Below, in pieces: positions 15,270 to 24,897 of a stretch of DNA of 57,076 nucleotides. Location: positions 1-57,076 of the forward strand of contig NZ_CP009358.1 of the NCBI RefSeq assembly GCF_000772105.1. The letters run 5' to 3'. Made by a program: the position numbers and the translations under genes. Position 1 is the first letter of the stretch; each line of letters begins with the position of its first letter. The notes under the pieces are model-generated. The model was not told the origin of the DNA. It saw only the letters and a program-made list of their open reading frames with translations, and made no database searches. This DNA is from Vibrio tubiashii ATCC 19109 (GTDB lineage: Bacteria > Pseudomonadota > Gammaproteobacteria > Enterobacterales > Vibrionaceae).

Positions 15270-17367
15270 CAACGGTCTCCTTGCTTATCGACGCTTCATC
15301 ATTCTCCTTATTTCTTTGCTCTTGAGCGGTTTCTGATTCAACCTGTTGTTGTGGTTTTTGCTGCGCTGTTGGTTCCGCATCTACACGCTCAGATTGTTTC
15401 TTCAGCTTACTTACCGCAGCATTCATTTGAGACGCTTCAATTTTCATTTCATCTTCACTTTCAAACTGAGATGCTTGAATAGCACGTAAGGCATTTCGAT
15501 CTGATTCAGGAAGGGTCATGCCTGGTACCACGGTTTCGAGGTAAACGGCTTTTTCATACGCTTCTAACATGCCAGGTGAGGGAGTGAACTCGCGCTTAAT
15601 GAAAGGGGTTGCGATGTTCCTCATTTGGTCGTAGATAAGATCGAGCTTTGTAATGTAGGAAGAACCAGGCACACGTAGATAACATTCCAGGTCATCGAGC
15701 GCTTGGAGTTCACTTGGAATGACAATGCGTTGGGTGCGGGTTTCGTGACCAAGTGATACCCCGTCTCGAAGCTCGTTCGCACCATAGGAAATATTCTCTT
15801 TTGAGAGTTCAATTTCTTGTTCCCCCAGGTCTTTAGATGATATTTCAGCCATTGCATTGGAAGGGGAGCGGAAGTAGAAACGAGTGTTCAATAAGTCGTT
15901 CATTTCTTCTGCTGCGTTCTTGCCATAGGTTTTCGTAAGCTGTGCGTAGGACTGAAGCCCAATGACATAACAGCCGCCAAACTTGCGTACTTCGGCGATG
16001 ATTTCCCCGAGTTCAGGAAGCTTATGTAGACTGGGCATTTCATCCATAATGACCCAAATGCGACGATCTGGATTTTCTTCTAACCCCAATATGGCGTTAG
16101 ACGCGATGGCCAACCAACTTGAGATAAGTGGTCTTAAAGAGGCGTGTTGACGAGCCGCACTGGATAAGAACAAAAAGCCACGCTGATTATCATCTTGTAT
16201 CCAGTCGGTAATCGAAAACTTTTTACGTTCCGGTTTCCCATCTTCACCGACTCGATCGAGCCCATCAAGAAAGCGCAAGCTTTTGATATAGGTTGCTAGG
16301 ACAGACTTGATGGAAATGGCGGTTTTCTGGATCTTGTCTGAGACTAGCGATGCTGATTCCGTTCCCTTTAAATAGCTGCCTAGCTCTTCAAGTTCTGACG
16401 TAAGCATGAGGTTAAGTAAGCGTTCGGTGGTTCGTTCGCCGTCTTTGTCATCTCTCATGCGATAGCCTGTACTGGAAAAAATGGTTCGTGCAGAATCGAC
16501 CCAGAACGGGTCGCCTTCACCGTGTTGCGGTATTAGTGCGTTGGCCATGTTCTCAAAATCAGGCGCTTCTTTTGCGTCACACCATATATCCCAATCCGCG
16601 CAGCGCTCATCAAAAGGGTTGAGGATAGTGTCTTGGGAAGGGTCGTAGAACTTACCGACAAACGTGCAGCCTTTATCGTAAATGATCGCCTTGTCACCAC
16701 GCTTGCGTATCCAACGAAGAAGTTTTCGTATGGCGACTGATTTACCCGCACCTGTCGTCCCTTTTATGCCAAGGTGTTGTACTTCAAAATCGTGTTTGAA
16801 TAGGGCGATGCCATCAATGACAAAGTCGGACAATTTACCGTTGCCATTGCCCAGTTTTTTCTTCTCTTTTGCGCGTTTCTTTAAGTCTGCACTCAGTGTT
16901 TTGGGTTCGACCAGTTGATAGCCTCGGATGTGCTTATCTTCGCTTTTTCTCTCACCTTGTGCTTTGAAGTAGCGTGTGGCCAGGATGAAGAAAGCTAAAC
17001 CGGACATGAACGCGATGAGAAAGTTGATTTGTACCTGATGAATAACGGAGTCATATAACGTACCTAGCTCAGTATTTTGCAGTTGTTCTCCAAGCGTACT
17101 GACGTAGCGTTGGCCATTCCAAAAAGTCGTTACCTTGGCGCTTTCTTGCATACCAAAGCCTTGATATAGGTGATTTCGAGCCGTGTAGAAAATTGCCCGC
17201 CAAGCATTATCAGGAGCTCTAAGCCAGGTTAGAAGTAAAGTGAACGCCGCTACAGCATACATAATGTATCTACCCAGTTTATTGTGTACCTGGAAGAACA
17301 TATGAATGGCGTGAAAGGTGATTTGTCCACCGCGAGTAATATGATTACTTGTGTGTTGAGAACTCAT
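15247..17367 (-). CDS. traD: TraD type IV coupling protein
   Basis: About 706 residues (F TraD 717). A hexameric inner-membrane ATPase that docks the relaxosome to the secretion channel. The start is MSSQHTSNHITRGGQITFH at 17367; the longer frame to 17487 reads through an intrinsic terminator and has no ribosome-binding site. Two N-terminal membrane segments are followed by Walker A (GIKGTTGAGKSVAIRKL) and Walker B (RIWVIMDEMPSLHKL). The C-terminal tail is Gln/Glu-rich and ends in acidic residues (DEIELYD), which is where F TraD contacts TraM. Confidence 0.95.
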   Translation of the reverse strand: MSSQHTSNHITRGGQITFHAIHMFFQVHNKLGRYIMYAVAAFTLLLTWLRAPDNAWRAIFYTARNHLYQGFGMQESAKVTTFWNGQRYVSTLGEQLQNTELGTLYDSVIHQVQINFLIAFMSGLAFFILATRYFKAQGERKSEDKHIRGYQLVEPKTLSADLKKRAKEKKKLGNGNGKLSDFVIDGIALFKHDFEVQHLGIKGTTGAGKSVAIRKLLRWIRKRGDKAIIYDKGCTFVGKFYDPSQDTILNPFDERCADWDIWCDAKEAPDFENMANALIPQHGEGDPFWVDSARTIFSSTGYRMRDDKDGERTTERLLNLMLTSELEELGSYLKGTESASLVSDKIQKTAISIKSVLATYIKSLRFLDGLDRVGEDGKPERKKFSITDWIQDDNQRGFLFLSSAARQHASLRPLISSWLAIASNAILGLEENPDRRIWVIMDEMPSLHKLPELGEIIAEVRKFGGCYVIGLQSYAQLTKTYGKNAAEEMNDLLNTRFYFRSPSNAMAEISSKDLGEQEIELSKENISYGANELRDGVSLGHETRTQRIVIPSELQALDDLECYLRVPGSSYITKLDLIYDQMRNIATPFIKREFTPSPGMLEAYEKAVYLETVVPGMTLPESDRNALRAIQASQFESEDEMKIEASQMNAAVSKLKKQSERVDAEPTAQQKPQQQVESETAQEQRNKENDEASISKETVDEIELYD

Positions 17368-17397
17368 AAGCGAATCCTGTTTGAGATTTAATAACGA

Positions 17398-17423
17398 AGA
17401 AAGCGCCCAGAAAGGCGCTTTCT
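17398..17423 (-). promoter_or_regulatory. Hairpin in the traD leader
   Basis: Perfect 10-bp stem AGAAAGCGCC/GGCGCTTTCT with a 6-base loop, 31 bases before the traD ATG on the minus strand. No T-run follows. It lies between the terminator at 17452 and traD, so it could be a translational or mRNA-stability element. Confidence 0.5.
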
Positions 17424-17451
17424 GGTTGGGGTTAGGTTGGTTTGTTAGAGG

Positions 17452-17476
17452 TAAAAAAAACGCCCATTCAGGGCGC
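17452..17476 (-). terminator. Strong minus-strand terminator upstream of traD
   Basis: Read on the minus strand: CGCCC-TGAAT-GGGCG followed by eight T. It lies between the small membrane-protein gene (17553-17849) and traD. Unless antiterminated, it would separate traD-traI from the upstream tra transcript. Confidence 0.75.
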
Positions 17477-17552
17477 GTACAAAACAAACTGTAAAGGATG
17501 AGCAGGACAATAGGGAGTCCTTAAATACAGTGTAGTTAATGTCGTTCTATGG

Positions 17553-17849
17553 CTAGGAAGTGGGGGCTTTTCTAATAGAGAACATGAGCACGGCATTGCC
17601 TACGACATAAATCAAACCCAAAGTGATCACGATTTCGACACTGGATTGGGCACTTTGTCTACTGATTTGGTTCAATTGCCCCCAGTCTATTGTTTGTTGG
17701 GAGGCCGCAGGGATCGCTCCCAACGCATCCATAATAAGCATGACCCAAACACTGATGATCCCTAGAAATAGGTAGGCCAAGGTTTTCAAAATGATGTTGA
17801 TGCTCTCTTGTAATCGCAAGAGTCTCTTCGCCGAAAACGGAGTTTTCAT
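17553..17849 (-). CDS. Small two-helix membrane protein
   Basis: 98 residues with membrane segments at about 22-45 and 72-92; AAGGAG precedes the ATG by seven bases. It is bracketed by intrinsic terminators on both sides, so it may have its own promoter. It occupies the place of traS/traT in F (between traG and traD), so an entry-exclusion role is possible, but no similarity to TraS is seen. Confidence 0.65.
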   Translation of the reverse strand: MKTPFSAKRLLRLQESINIILKTLAYLFLGIISVWVMLIMDALGAIPAASQQTIDWGQLNQISRQSAQSSVEIVITLGLIYVVGNAVLMFSIRKAPTS

Positions 17850-17916
17850 CCATTATCTCCTTTTACTATGATGGGTTTGTTGACGTTACTGGGGTTGGTG
17901 CTGTGATGAGTGAGAT

Positions 17917-17942
17917 AAAAAAAGCGCCTCGGAGAGAGGCGC
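17917..17942 (-). terminator. Strong minus-strand terminator after the DUF1496-like gene
   Basis: Read on the minus strand: GCGCCTC-TCTCC-GAGGCGC followed by seven T. It probably marks the end of the long traA-to-DUF1496 transcript. Confidence 0.78.
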
Positions 17943-17967
17943 AAAACAGTACATGGATGCTAATTAA

Positions 17968-18195
17968 TTACTTTTCGATTCGAACCCATTTTAGGTGAAT
18001 GGTAGAAACCGAAGTATTCTTGCACTGCATGTGGAATCCTGGAGCCATTTCAATGACCGTTCCAGAAGTCCAGTATTGGTTATCATAAAAGCAATACTTA
18101 GATTCATCTAGCTGTGGAGGTTGTGGATATTTTGTCTCATCAGCTTGCGCTAAAAATGCAAGCGGTAACAGACAAAGCACTGAGATTTTTTTCAT
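17968..18195 (-). CDS. DUF1496 (YnjH)-like periplasmic protein
   Basis: 75 residues from ATG 18195. Residues 1-19 are a signal peptide (MKKISVLCLLPLAFLAQA). The mature part has the DUF1496 pattern YCFYDNQYWTSGTVIEM then MQC, with two cysteines that could form a disulfide. The function of this family is unknown. The start overlaps the end of the HNH gene by four bases (CATG arrangement on the minus strand), showing coupling to it. An extended start at 18237 would hide the signal peptide. Confidence 0.7.
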   Translation of the reverse strand: MKKISVLCLLPLAFLAQADETKYPQPPQLDESKYCFYDNQYWTSGTVIEMAPGFHMQCKNTSVSTIHLKWVRIEK

Positions 18196-19079
18196 GGTTT
18201 TTCCTTTTTCGTGGGGATTATTTTGAATGAGTTCCATAACCGTTTTATGAAACCAATATTTTTGGGCTTATTGATGTTAGTGGAAGCTATAACATCTGGG
18301 ATTTCTATCTTGTTTTTTATTACATCACTACTTTTGTCATTGATTGAGGTGGGGGGAAAGGTTGACTGGTCATTTAATGAAACTGGTAAAACTAGTTGCT
18401 CTGCATCATAAGGCTCTTCTGAGGAGGTATTCTGCAGAGGAGTTACACCCATTTTCTCTAGCCAAGATATATCTATTTCCCAATTCTTTTCAGAACGCTT
18501 TCTCCATATTTCAAAACAGTAACTTACATAGTCACTGGCACCTTTGTAAGACCAACCATTGACTAGTGCTAAGTGCGCAGTAGCTTCGAGTTCTTTCCCT
18601 TTTAGACTAGTAAACCCAATATGCTTGACCTCATGACAGGCCGGACAAAGTGCAGTAAGCCCTAACAAAGTTTGGATATGACGAACATCATCATAGTGCC
18701 ATATCTCATGGCATTCTACGGGCCATTTAGGACCTTTCCCTTTACAGATCTCACACCTGTATTTTGCATTTTTAGCTGTATTTTTTTTGAGGAAACTCCA
18801 TTCTTGAGGGGTTACTCTGCTACGAACATTGTCGAACCAACTGCTACTAGGAACAAGTTCTACTGACAATCTAGGTGGGTAGTAGCTTCGGTCAGTTATA
18901 CCCAATAGCGCATCAAATACACCTTGGGATTTATAGTCTTGATATAGTTCCACCAAGTCGTTTTCTTTACATTTGTAGTAAAGCCAATTCTCTTGATAAC
19001 CATATTCAATTTGCATGACGGAGAATCGCAGAACTAATTCACGAGGTAGTGGGATGGCTTTCTCAATATCTGTGAACAA
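18192..19079 (-). CDS. HNH endonuclease-like protein inside the tra region
   Basis: 295 residues. The HNH core is clear: YRCEICKGKG, then ECHEIWHYDD, then LCPACHEVKHIG, i.e. two CxxC zinc pairs around the His-rich beta-beta-alpha metal fold. The region before it (SVELVPSSSWFDNVRSRV) is conserved in this HNH subfamily as I know it. The C-terminal 70 residues are low-complexity Ser/Asn. The gene is AT-richer than the tra genes around it and follows a 60-bp gap, so it looks like inserted cargo. Possible roles: nicking or defence nuclease; not established. Confidence 0.8.
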   Translation of the reverse strand: MFTDIEKAIPLPRELVLRFSVMQIEYGYQENWLYYKCKENDLVELYQDYKSQGVFDALLGITDRSYYPPRLSVELVPSSSWFDNVRSRVTPQEWSFLKKNTAKNAKYRCEICKGKGPKWPVECHEIWHYDDVRHIQTLLGLTALCPACHEVKHIGFTSLKGKELEATAHLALVNGWSYKGASDYVSYCFEIWRKRSEKNWEIDISWLEKMGVTPLQNTSSEEPYDAEQLVLPVSLNDQSTFPPTSINDKSSDVIKNKIEIPDVIASTNINKPKNIGFIKRLWNSFKIIPTKKEKP

Positions 19080-19142
19080 ATTTATACCAGTAAAATGAAT
19101 CGAAACATCCTTTTACAAACATAATTAGTTGTATATTTATTA

Positions 19143-19676
19143 TCAATATTTCCAACCGTTAAGCTGTAAACTTTTAGGAATGGTTTCAAAGCAAGGGTAT
19201 TGGGTCTGTAGGCCGTATTTTATTACTTGGTTTATCGACACTCCAAATGCTCCTGCATAGTTGTCTTGTCGTAATCCATTTGGATCTATTTCTACAGTTT
19301 TCTCCAATGCATTCCAAATTACACTTTTCAAAAAATCTGGGTGACGTTTGGGATTCATAATCATGGTGTCACGCATGCAGAACCACGTTGGAGCATTCAT
19401 GCGGCGCTGCATATTTACCGTATCGTAAATACCATTGTGTAAGCCGATTAGATAGGTATCGAGCTTCTCTTTTTCTGGCGTTCCTTGCGCATCGATGTGC
19501 TGAAGGAAGTAAGCGAGTTTGGTGATGTCGTTTTTGTAACGTTTCTCTATGGTTAAGAGGTCGCTCCGTTGATATTGAGCCTTTAATTCATCTAACAATG
19601 TGGTCAGTGTAGGAGAGTGAGCCCAAGTGGGAAAGCTGAGGCACATTCCTATAAGTAGCGTGAATAAAGATTTCAT
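19143..19676 (-). CDS. Exported protein after traG
   Basis: 177 residues from MKSLFTLLIGMCLSFPTWA, a clear signal peptide; the frame extends to 19736 without support. The mature part is helical with lone cysteines (WFCMRD; PCFETI) that may pair. It immediately follows traG, the position of exclusion genes in F-like systems, but no family is recognised. A four-residue overlap-free gap of 92 bases separates it from traG. Confidence 0.65.
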   Translation of the reverse strand: MKSLFTLLIGMCLSFPTWAHSPTLTTLLDELKAQYQRSDLLTIEKRYKNDITKLAYFLQHIDAQGTPEKEKLDTYLIGLHNGIYDTVNMQRRMNAPTWFCMRDTMIMNPKRHPDFLKSVIWNALEKTVEIDPNGLRQDNYAGAFGVSINQVIKYGLQTQYPCFETIPKSLQLNGWKY

Positions 19677-19768
19677 AAGTCCATCCATACTGTTTTTATT
19701 TACACTGTTTATTTTAACAGTATTGTCGCGATACATAAAGGCTAATTATGCATCGCGATCAATATATT

Positions 19769-22700
19769 TTACGCGCCGTGATTTGGGTCACTGGCCAGTG
19801 AAACACTGCTGTCATTACCGCTAGAACTGCGCTTTGGTTGGGGGTCGGTATCATCCTCCAAGTTCGTATGAGTGTACGAGTAGTTTGGTGAGGTAGGTGT
19901 TTCTCCTATGTTATGGAGTCCATCTGACTGAACGTCGCTTTGTGAATACGTGGTAAAGGATGGTGGGGTGTGGCTATCTTCACTCCGTAGGTCGGGGGTG
20001 TCTGTAGAGGTCGGAACTTCACTTTGTTCTCTTGGTAAAGTTGCGCTCTCTTCGTTTATTGGTTGCTGCTGCGAGTTGACTGTCACTTGGTCGTTATGAC
20101 TAGGCTCATGTTGAACTGATGCGTTGTCATGAGTGGTATGCAAACTCGACTCTGGCGTGAAAGCTACTTGTGGTTGCCCAGGGTTGACGCCTTCACCAGA
20201 TTGTTGCTGCGAGTTGGCCGTCATTTGATTGTCATGGTTGAAATCGGCGTGAGTTGCTGTGTAAGCGGCTGCTATAGGATAGCTTTGCTCGGCAACACTG
20301 GATGTCTGTCGTGCGTCTCGCATAGTATCACCGACTTCCAGTTCAACGTTCTCCTTAACTGTTGGAGTGACACCTGGTTCTACTTTTTGCTTGGTTTGTG
20401 ATTCTGCCTGCGATTGCTGCTCCTGCGCCGATTGGGTGACACCGTGAAATTCTTTCTCATCGTAGTGCTCCCAAGGTCGGTGGTCAGCCATTCCTTGCTC
20501 CCTTAGCATGTCGGTTTTCACTTCAGCAAGTGTACTCGCCGCTTCCATCACGGTTGTTTGTCTTTCCGTAAACTCAGGAACAGGGTTAGAAACAGGCTTG
20601 TCCGTTTCATAGCGAGCTTGGTAATCCTGTTGGGTTTCAGCGCGAGAGTCACTTACGCCTGACAGCTCTTTGAACGCCTCGGTTTGGACGTATTTCCCAT
20701 AGAGTTCTTTTACTTCTTGTAGATCTTCAGGGCTGTGAGCAGTCATTAAGCGTTGTACATCATCCCCCGATAATCTTTGCCCATCTTCCAAGAAGTTCTG
20801 GAAGCCCATAATGTGATTCTGCGTGAAGCTTGCGGAGTCGTTCTCCATGCGCGTAAGCGCTTGGCTGTAAGCAAGCATATCCGATTCACTTTTCGCCGCT
20901 TGTGAGGCAATTTGTTTGCCGTCTTGGTAGTTAACCGCAAAGTCTTTAGCATACTGCTCCACATCGCTGTGCTGCTGTTTGTTATCCACCTGCTCAGCAG
21001 CGCGTGTTACCGTGCTTGCACCTTGGGTATATTGCTTGGTCGCTTGATCTAGGGCTTGCTGATTCTCACTGATTTGTTTAGAGAAGCTATCTCGGTCTTC
21101 GTTAGACCAGGTTGTGCTTGCATTCACTCCGGCATTCAGAATACCAAGTAAACCCGCACCTTTGCCTTCACCACCAAGCCCTGCACTCGCTTTTAGTCCC
21201 AGTCCTGCATTTGCCCCTACACTCGTAGCATGCAAGTAAGCTTGTGATTGCTCTTGGCTCCAACCTGTCGCCTGAGACACGCTGTTAACCGCAGATTGCA
21301 TATCGTTGTAGCCTTCCATGATTTGCCCTTCCGTGCTGCTGCTATGGCCGCTGCCGTAAGACTGGGATTTACTGAGTGAATCACCCCATCTATCGCTCTG
21401 GGCAATGCCAGTGCTGATATTGTGGCCAAGCTGCATACTTTGCTGCTCAAGGGACTGTTGAGTGCGAGTCAGGTTATCTTGCACACCTTGTTGTACCGAT
21501 TGTTGAGCCGCCATTTGGAAGTTAGCTTGGCTGACCGAAGGGGTCGCATTGTAAGTCGTTCGACCGTCACCATGTTGCGTTGTGATAGAGCCGTCAGAGT
21601 TCTGCGTATAACTATGGCCAGTATTAGTTAAGGTGTTGTCATCGAACTTGTTCGCAGAAGTGTTGTTGAAGCTATGGTTATCCGTTTGCAAGTTACCAAA
21701 GTCCAAGTTTCCGCTTGATGCAGCAGCAGAAGCGCGAGCATTGGTAGAGTTAATCATTCCTGCTAACTGATAGTTCATATTGGACAGCACCGCAGAGCCA
21801 CCCTTAAGGAGTCCCCCCGCGATGACTGGGACACTCATCATCAAGATGCCTGTCATATAGGAAAAACGGCTGTGGAGCTCATCGAGCGCATTCGCATTTG
21901 AGAGCACAAGACCGCTAAATCGTCCCGCTATTGGCTCGCTCATTTGCTCCAGCCCCCAAATTTGAATCGCGTTTAAGATGGCAAACAACATTGGCCATGT
22001 GCCTAAATAGAAGAACGTGCCTGCGTAGCCCTTCAATACCATCACGGTCATACCAGGTAGCATCGCAACCCCTGCGATGAAAAAGGCCGTACAAGAGAAC
22101 AGCAAAAACATGATGGTTTGCAGCATGGGTAAATATTCTCTGGCCATCAAACCCAACGAAGCCCACATAGAGGTCGTCTGCAATTTATTGGTGGTGTAGG
22201 CGTAGTTTAACGCGCTCTGTGTTGGGTCTGAGGAATCTATGCTGTAGCGTATCGCGTTCATGACCATATTTTGCTTAATAATGTTTGAAGCACTGTTGCT
22301 GAGCTTGACAAACTTAGTGTAACTACGTTGGAGCGCAGTTTCGGTTTGTGACTTGTAGAGCGCCGCATTTTTTCCCCACATATGCTGCGCGAGTAGGTTC
22401 ATGTCCTCCCCTGCGGCATCTTCGAACCCTTTCTTAACTAAGGGGTAGGCTTCTGCGCAAGTCTTGAAGGCACCATTGATGTACATGCCTCTCAGCGGAC
22501 TTTGGGTGATGGTGTCGAGAAAGGCAAAGATATCTTCTTTGCCAAAAAGCTGATCCCAGGTGAACTTGTGATTGATTTTTTCATCCAGGTATAGGCAGTT
22601 ATCAAAGTAATCATTCCATTGAGAGCGTAGGGCTGTAGTGCGTACATTTGCCTGTCTCGACAGTTGATAAAGCTCAGAGCCAAACAGCATCCCTGTTCGA

Positions 22701-23092
22701 CCGTAACGCTCATCGTCTGAACTGGTAAAAATAGACTCTACCCCTTCAGTAAATCCCGCCATCATGCCGCTGAAAAACCAAGTAGGCAGTGCGACTAGGT
22801 AGGGGACGTTGTCGATGTTGTAAACTTTCCCTGGCTCGGTTTTATCCACCACCATTACGGTGGCTTTCATATTAATAAGCATCAAAGGGACGAGGGTGTA
22901 GACCGCCATCCATTTGCCAATTTCTTTTGGGTTGCGGCTCAGCATAAAGGTGGCCGTTGTAACCAATAAGCCCAACATGATGCAAATCCGAAGGTAATCA
23001 CCAAACGAGTTAGTCGCAAAGAAAACCGCCACGGCGTTGAGTGCCTTTTGCACCACTGCGCCAGAGGTGTAAGTGTAGTATTCAAAAACCAT
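19769..23092 (-). CDS. traG: TraG mating-pair stabilisation and pilus assembly protein
   Basis: 1107 residues (F TraG 938). An inner-membrane protein with five or more hydrophobic segments in the first 450 residues (e.g. LRICIMLGLLVTTATFMLS; FLLFSCTAFFIAGVAML). A long Ser/Gln-rich periplasmic region follows. F TraG is needed for pilus assembly, pairs with TraN for mating stabilisation, and is the target of TraS exclusion. The last 250 residues are unusually rich in Ser, Gln, Thr and repeated QQQS motifs, which explains the extra length. The start is four bases after the traH stop. Confidence 0.92.
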   Translation of the reverse strand: MVFEYYTYTSGAVVQKALNAVAVFFATNSFGDYLRICIMLGLLVTTATFMLSRNPKEIGKWMAVYTLVPLMLINMKATVMVVDKTEPGKVYNIDNVPYLVALPTWFFSGMMAGFTEGVESIFTSSDDERYGRTGMLFGSELYQLSRQANVRTTALRSQWNDYFDNCLYLDEKINHKFTWDQLFGKEDIFAFLDTITQSPLRGMYINGAFKTCAEAYPLVKKGFEDAAGEDMNLLAQHMWGKNAALYKSQTETALQRSYTKFVKLSNSASNIIKQNMVMNAIRYSIDSSDPTQSALNYAYTTNKLQTTSMWASLGLMAREYLPMLQTIMFLLFSCTAFFIAGVAMLPGMTVMVLKGYAGTFFYLGTWPMLFAILNAIQIWGLEQMSEPIAGRFSGLVLSNANALDELHSRFSYMTGILMMSVPVIAGGLLKGGSAVLSNMNYQLAGMINSTNARASAAASSGNLDFGNLQTDNHSFNNTSANKFDDNTLTNTGHSYTQNSDGSITTQHGDGRTTYNATPSVSQANFQMAAQQSVQQGVQDNLTRTQQSLEQQSMQLGHNISTGIAQSDRWGDSLSKSQSYGSGHSSSTEGQIMEGYNDMQSAVNSVSQATGWSQEQSQAYLHATSVGANAGLGLKASAGLGGEGKGAGLLGILNAGVNASTTWSNEDRDSFSKQISENQQALDQATKQYTQGASTVTRAAEQVDNKQQHSDVEQYAKDFAVNYQDGKQIASQAAKSESDMLAYSQALTRMENDSASFTQNHIMGFQNFLEDGQRLSGDDVQRLMTAHSPEDLQEVKELYGKYVQTEAFKELSGVSDSRAETQQDYQARYETDKPVSNPVPEFTERQTTVMEAASTLAEVKTDMLREQGMADHRPWEHYDEKEFHGVTQSAQEQQSQAESQTKQKVEPGVTPTVKENVELEVGDTMRDARQTSSVAEQSYPIAAAYTATHADFNHDNQMTANSQQQSGEGVNPGQPQVAFTPESSLHTTHDNASVQHEPSHNDQVTVNSQQQPINEESATLPREQSEVPTSTDTPDLRSEDSHTPPSFTTYSQSDVQSDGLHNIGETPTSPNYSYTHTNLEDDTDPQPKRSSSGNDSSVSLASDPNHGA

Positions 23093-23095
23093 CGG

Positions 23096-24478
23096 TTACT
23101 CCTGGTAATCCTGGTTATTAGGAATGAGTTTAGAAAGCTGCTTTTTGCCTGTGCGTTGTTTCTCGCGTTCAGCAGCAATCAGGTCATTTTGTGCGTTGAT
23201 AATTTTCATCGCCTCTTGCGTCAGTCCGTACATGAACTGCTTCGCTCTCGCCGTATCGTTCTTGATGGCTTCGATGTTGGCCAAGCTACTATTGGACGCC
23301 GACAAGGAGTGTTCGACCAGGTTGAGTGTGTTGGTCAGGTAACGATTTAGCAGCTCGATGGCCAACATGTTGGCGTAAGCAGGGGTATTCGGTACGGCAC
23401 CGACCGCTGCGTTATCGAAGAAAAACTTCAATATTGGAGTTTGGATAAGCTCTATGAACCCTTTTTGTTTCGTGGTGAGCGCTTGGTCGGTCAGAACGCT
23501 TTGCCATAAGGTATCGAGCTCTTTTTGCAATTGAACCTTAAACGCATTGTTGGCAGGGATGGTCACTTTTCCTACTGTGAGTGTTAAACATCCTTCTGCT
23601 GAAGTATCCCCGCATTGGTAGCGTCGTATTTCGCCGCCATTGAGCAGCGCATCCACCATATTGTTGTCATCGGTCAGAAGGCTAGGGAAGAACCCTGGTT
23701 TGCCGTCTTTGTCATAAACAAATGTCCCAGATAAACTCATCGCAAATTGTGCTAGGTCAGTATCGCTACTGAAGTAAGCGTTTTTCATAATGGCTGACCA
23801 GGCAATGTTGTGGCTGCGCATGGTCATCGCGTTAAGAGCGGGGTCTGTGTTGGCGGCATCCAGTTGGCCATTGACCGTGCTATCGTTGTTACATTTAGAA
23901 GCCGCTTCGACCCAGTCTGAGAAGGCATTGTTTTGCGTGCCTAATGTGGCGCACACATGCTTTTTAGTTGCAGGGGCAGTCAAGGCGGCTAATCCTCCAA
24001 CGGTCGCTTGCGCCGCTTCACAAGAGTTAATGGATTGATTGAGCCACTTGTCGGCCACGGCCTGTAGCTTATCCATATTTTGCTTCAATTGAGGCGCCCA
24101 GGTTTGCAGCGCTAAGTCCACAATAAAAGGTGGCGCGTTGTGAATGATGGCCTTGCCGAGTTTGGTCAGTTCATCCGAACTGATATGAGAGAATCCACCC
24201 ATAAACATGTCGATGCCGCTGCACCCTGCACTTACCGAAGGAACGGTTGCATTCACCAATTGAGCATTGACGATTTTGGTGCGAACAAATAACGATCCCC
24301 CGCTGTAGTAGTTTGCACTTTGTCCTTGATAAGCAATCGGATTTGTCACGTTGGCGTTGTACCCCGAATCATCAAAGAACTTTTGTAACGAACTACTGGT
24401 ACTGGCTTGCACCACAGGGCTGCCAAGGAGTGTGAGTAGCACTCCCTTAGTGATGGCATTTCGAGTGAAATGAATCAT
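23096..24478 (-). CDS. traH: TraH pilus assembly protein
   Basis: 460 residues, matching F TraH (458). A periplasmic pilus assembly/retraction factor. Signal peptide MIHFTRNAITKGVLLTLLGSPVVQA; SSLQKFFDDSGYNANVTNP and the GCSGIDMFMGGFSHI box are typical of the family. Its ATG overlaps the stop of the thioredoxin-like gene upstream by four bases, so the F-H block is translationally linked. Confidence 0.95.
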   Translation of the reverse strand: MIHFTRNAITKGVLLTLLGSPVVQASTSSSLQKFFDDSGYNANVTNPIAYQGQSANYYSGGSLFVRTKIVNAQLVNATVPSVSAGCSGIDMFMGGFSHISSDELTKLGKAIIHNAPPFIVDLALQTWAPQLKQNMDKLQAVADKWLNQSINSCEAAQATVGGLAALTAPATKKHVCATLGTQNNAFSDWVEAASKCNNDSTVNGQLDAANTDPALNAMTMRSHNIAWSAIMKNAYFSSDTDLAQFAMSLSGTFVYDKDGKPGFFPSLLTDDNNMVDALLNGGEIRRYQCGDTSAEGCLTLTVGKVTIPANNAFKVQLQKELDTLWQSVLTDQALTTKQKGFIELIQTPILKFFFDNAAVGAVPNTPAYANMLAIELLNRYLTNTLNLVEHSLSASNSSLANIEAIKNDTARAKQFMYGLTQEAMKIINAQNDLIAAEREKQRTGKKQLSKLIPNNQDYQE

Positions 24479-24882
24479 TGCAGTGCCTCCCTAACTTCGG
24501 GGTCATTGATGGCATTCGAGAAACCGCGAATCAATGTAGGGTAGTCAATATCCCCGCGACTGATTGGAGTGAATTTTTGACTGTTGACGTTGATAAGAAA
24601 GGTCGCAGGAACGATATTGCTCACGGCCAAAAATTTCTCTCTGATTTCTTGGGTCGCAGGAATGGGCACCTGAAAGCCAGGTAGACCGCCGCCGTCCATC
24701 GTAAAGGTATAAACGGTCAAACCTAACTCCTGAGAAACCTTGGTCACGCTTGGAGCAACTTTGTGGCAATACGGACAGCTACTTTGCATAAGGAACACTA
24801 GAGCATACTCATTACTCATCCCTGCATGGGAGGGTGAGACTGAAAGGCTAAACCAAACAAGTAAGGTTGAAAGAAAGCGCAT
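24475..24882 (-). CDS. TrbB-like periplasmic thiol-disulfide protein
   Basis: 135 residues: signal peptide (ending SHAG), then a thioredoxin fold with active-site SSCPYCHK (about 34-41) and the cis-Pro region NIVPATFLIN. F TrbB is a disulfide isomerase for transfer proteins and lies in the same traF-traH interval. TraN and TraU here are Cys-rich and are plausible substrates. Shorter than F TrbB (181), so the symbol is withheld. Confidence 0.82.
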   Translation of the reverse strand: MRFLSTLLVWFSLSVSPSHAGMSNEYALVFLMQSSCPYCHKVAPSVTKVSQELGLTVYTFTMDGGGLPGFQVPIPATQEIREKFLAVSNIVPATFLINVNSQKFTPISRGDIDYPTLIRGFSNAINDPEVREALQ

Positions 24883-24897
24883 AATGGTTCTCCAGTG

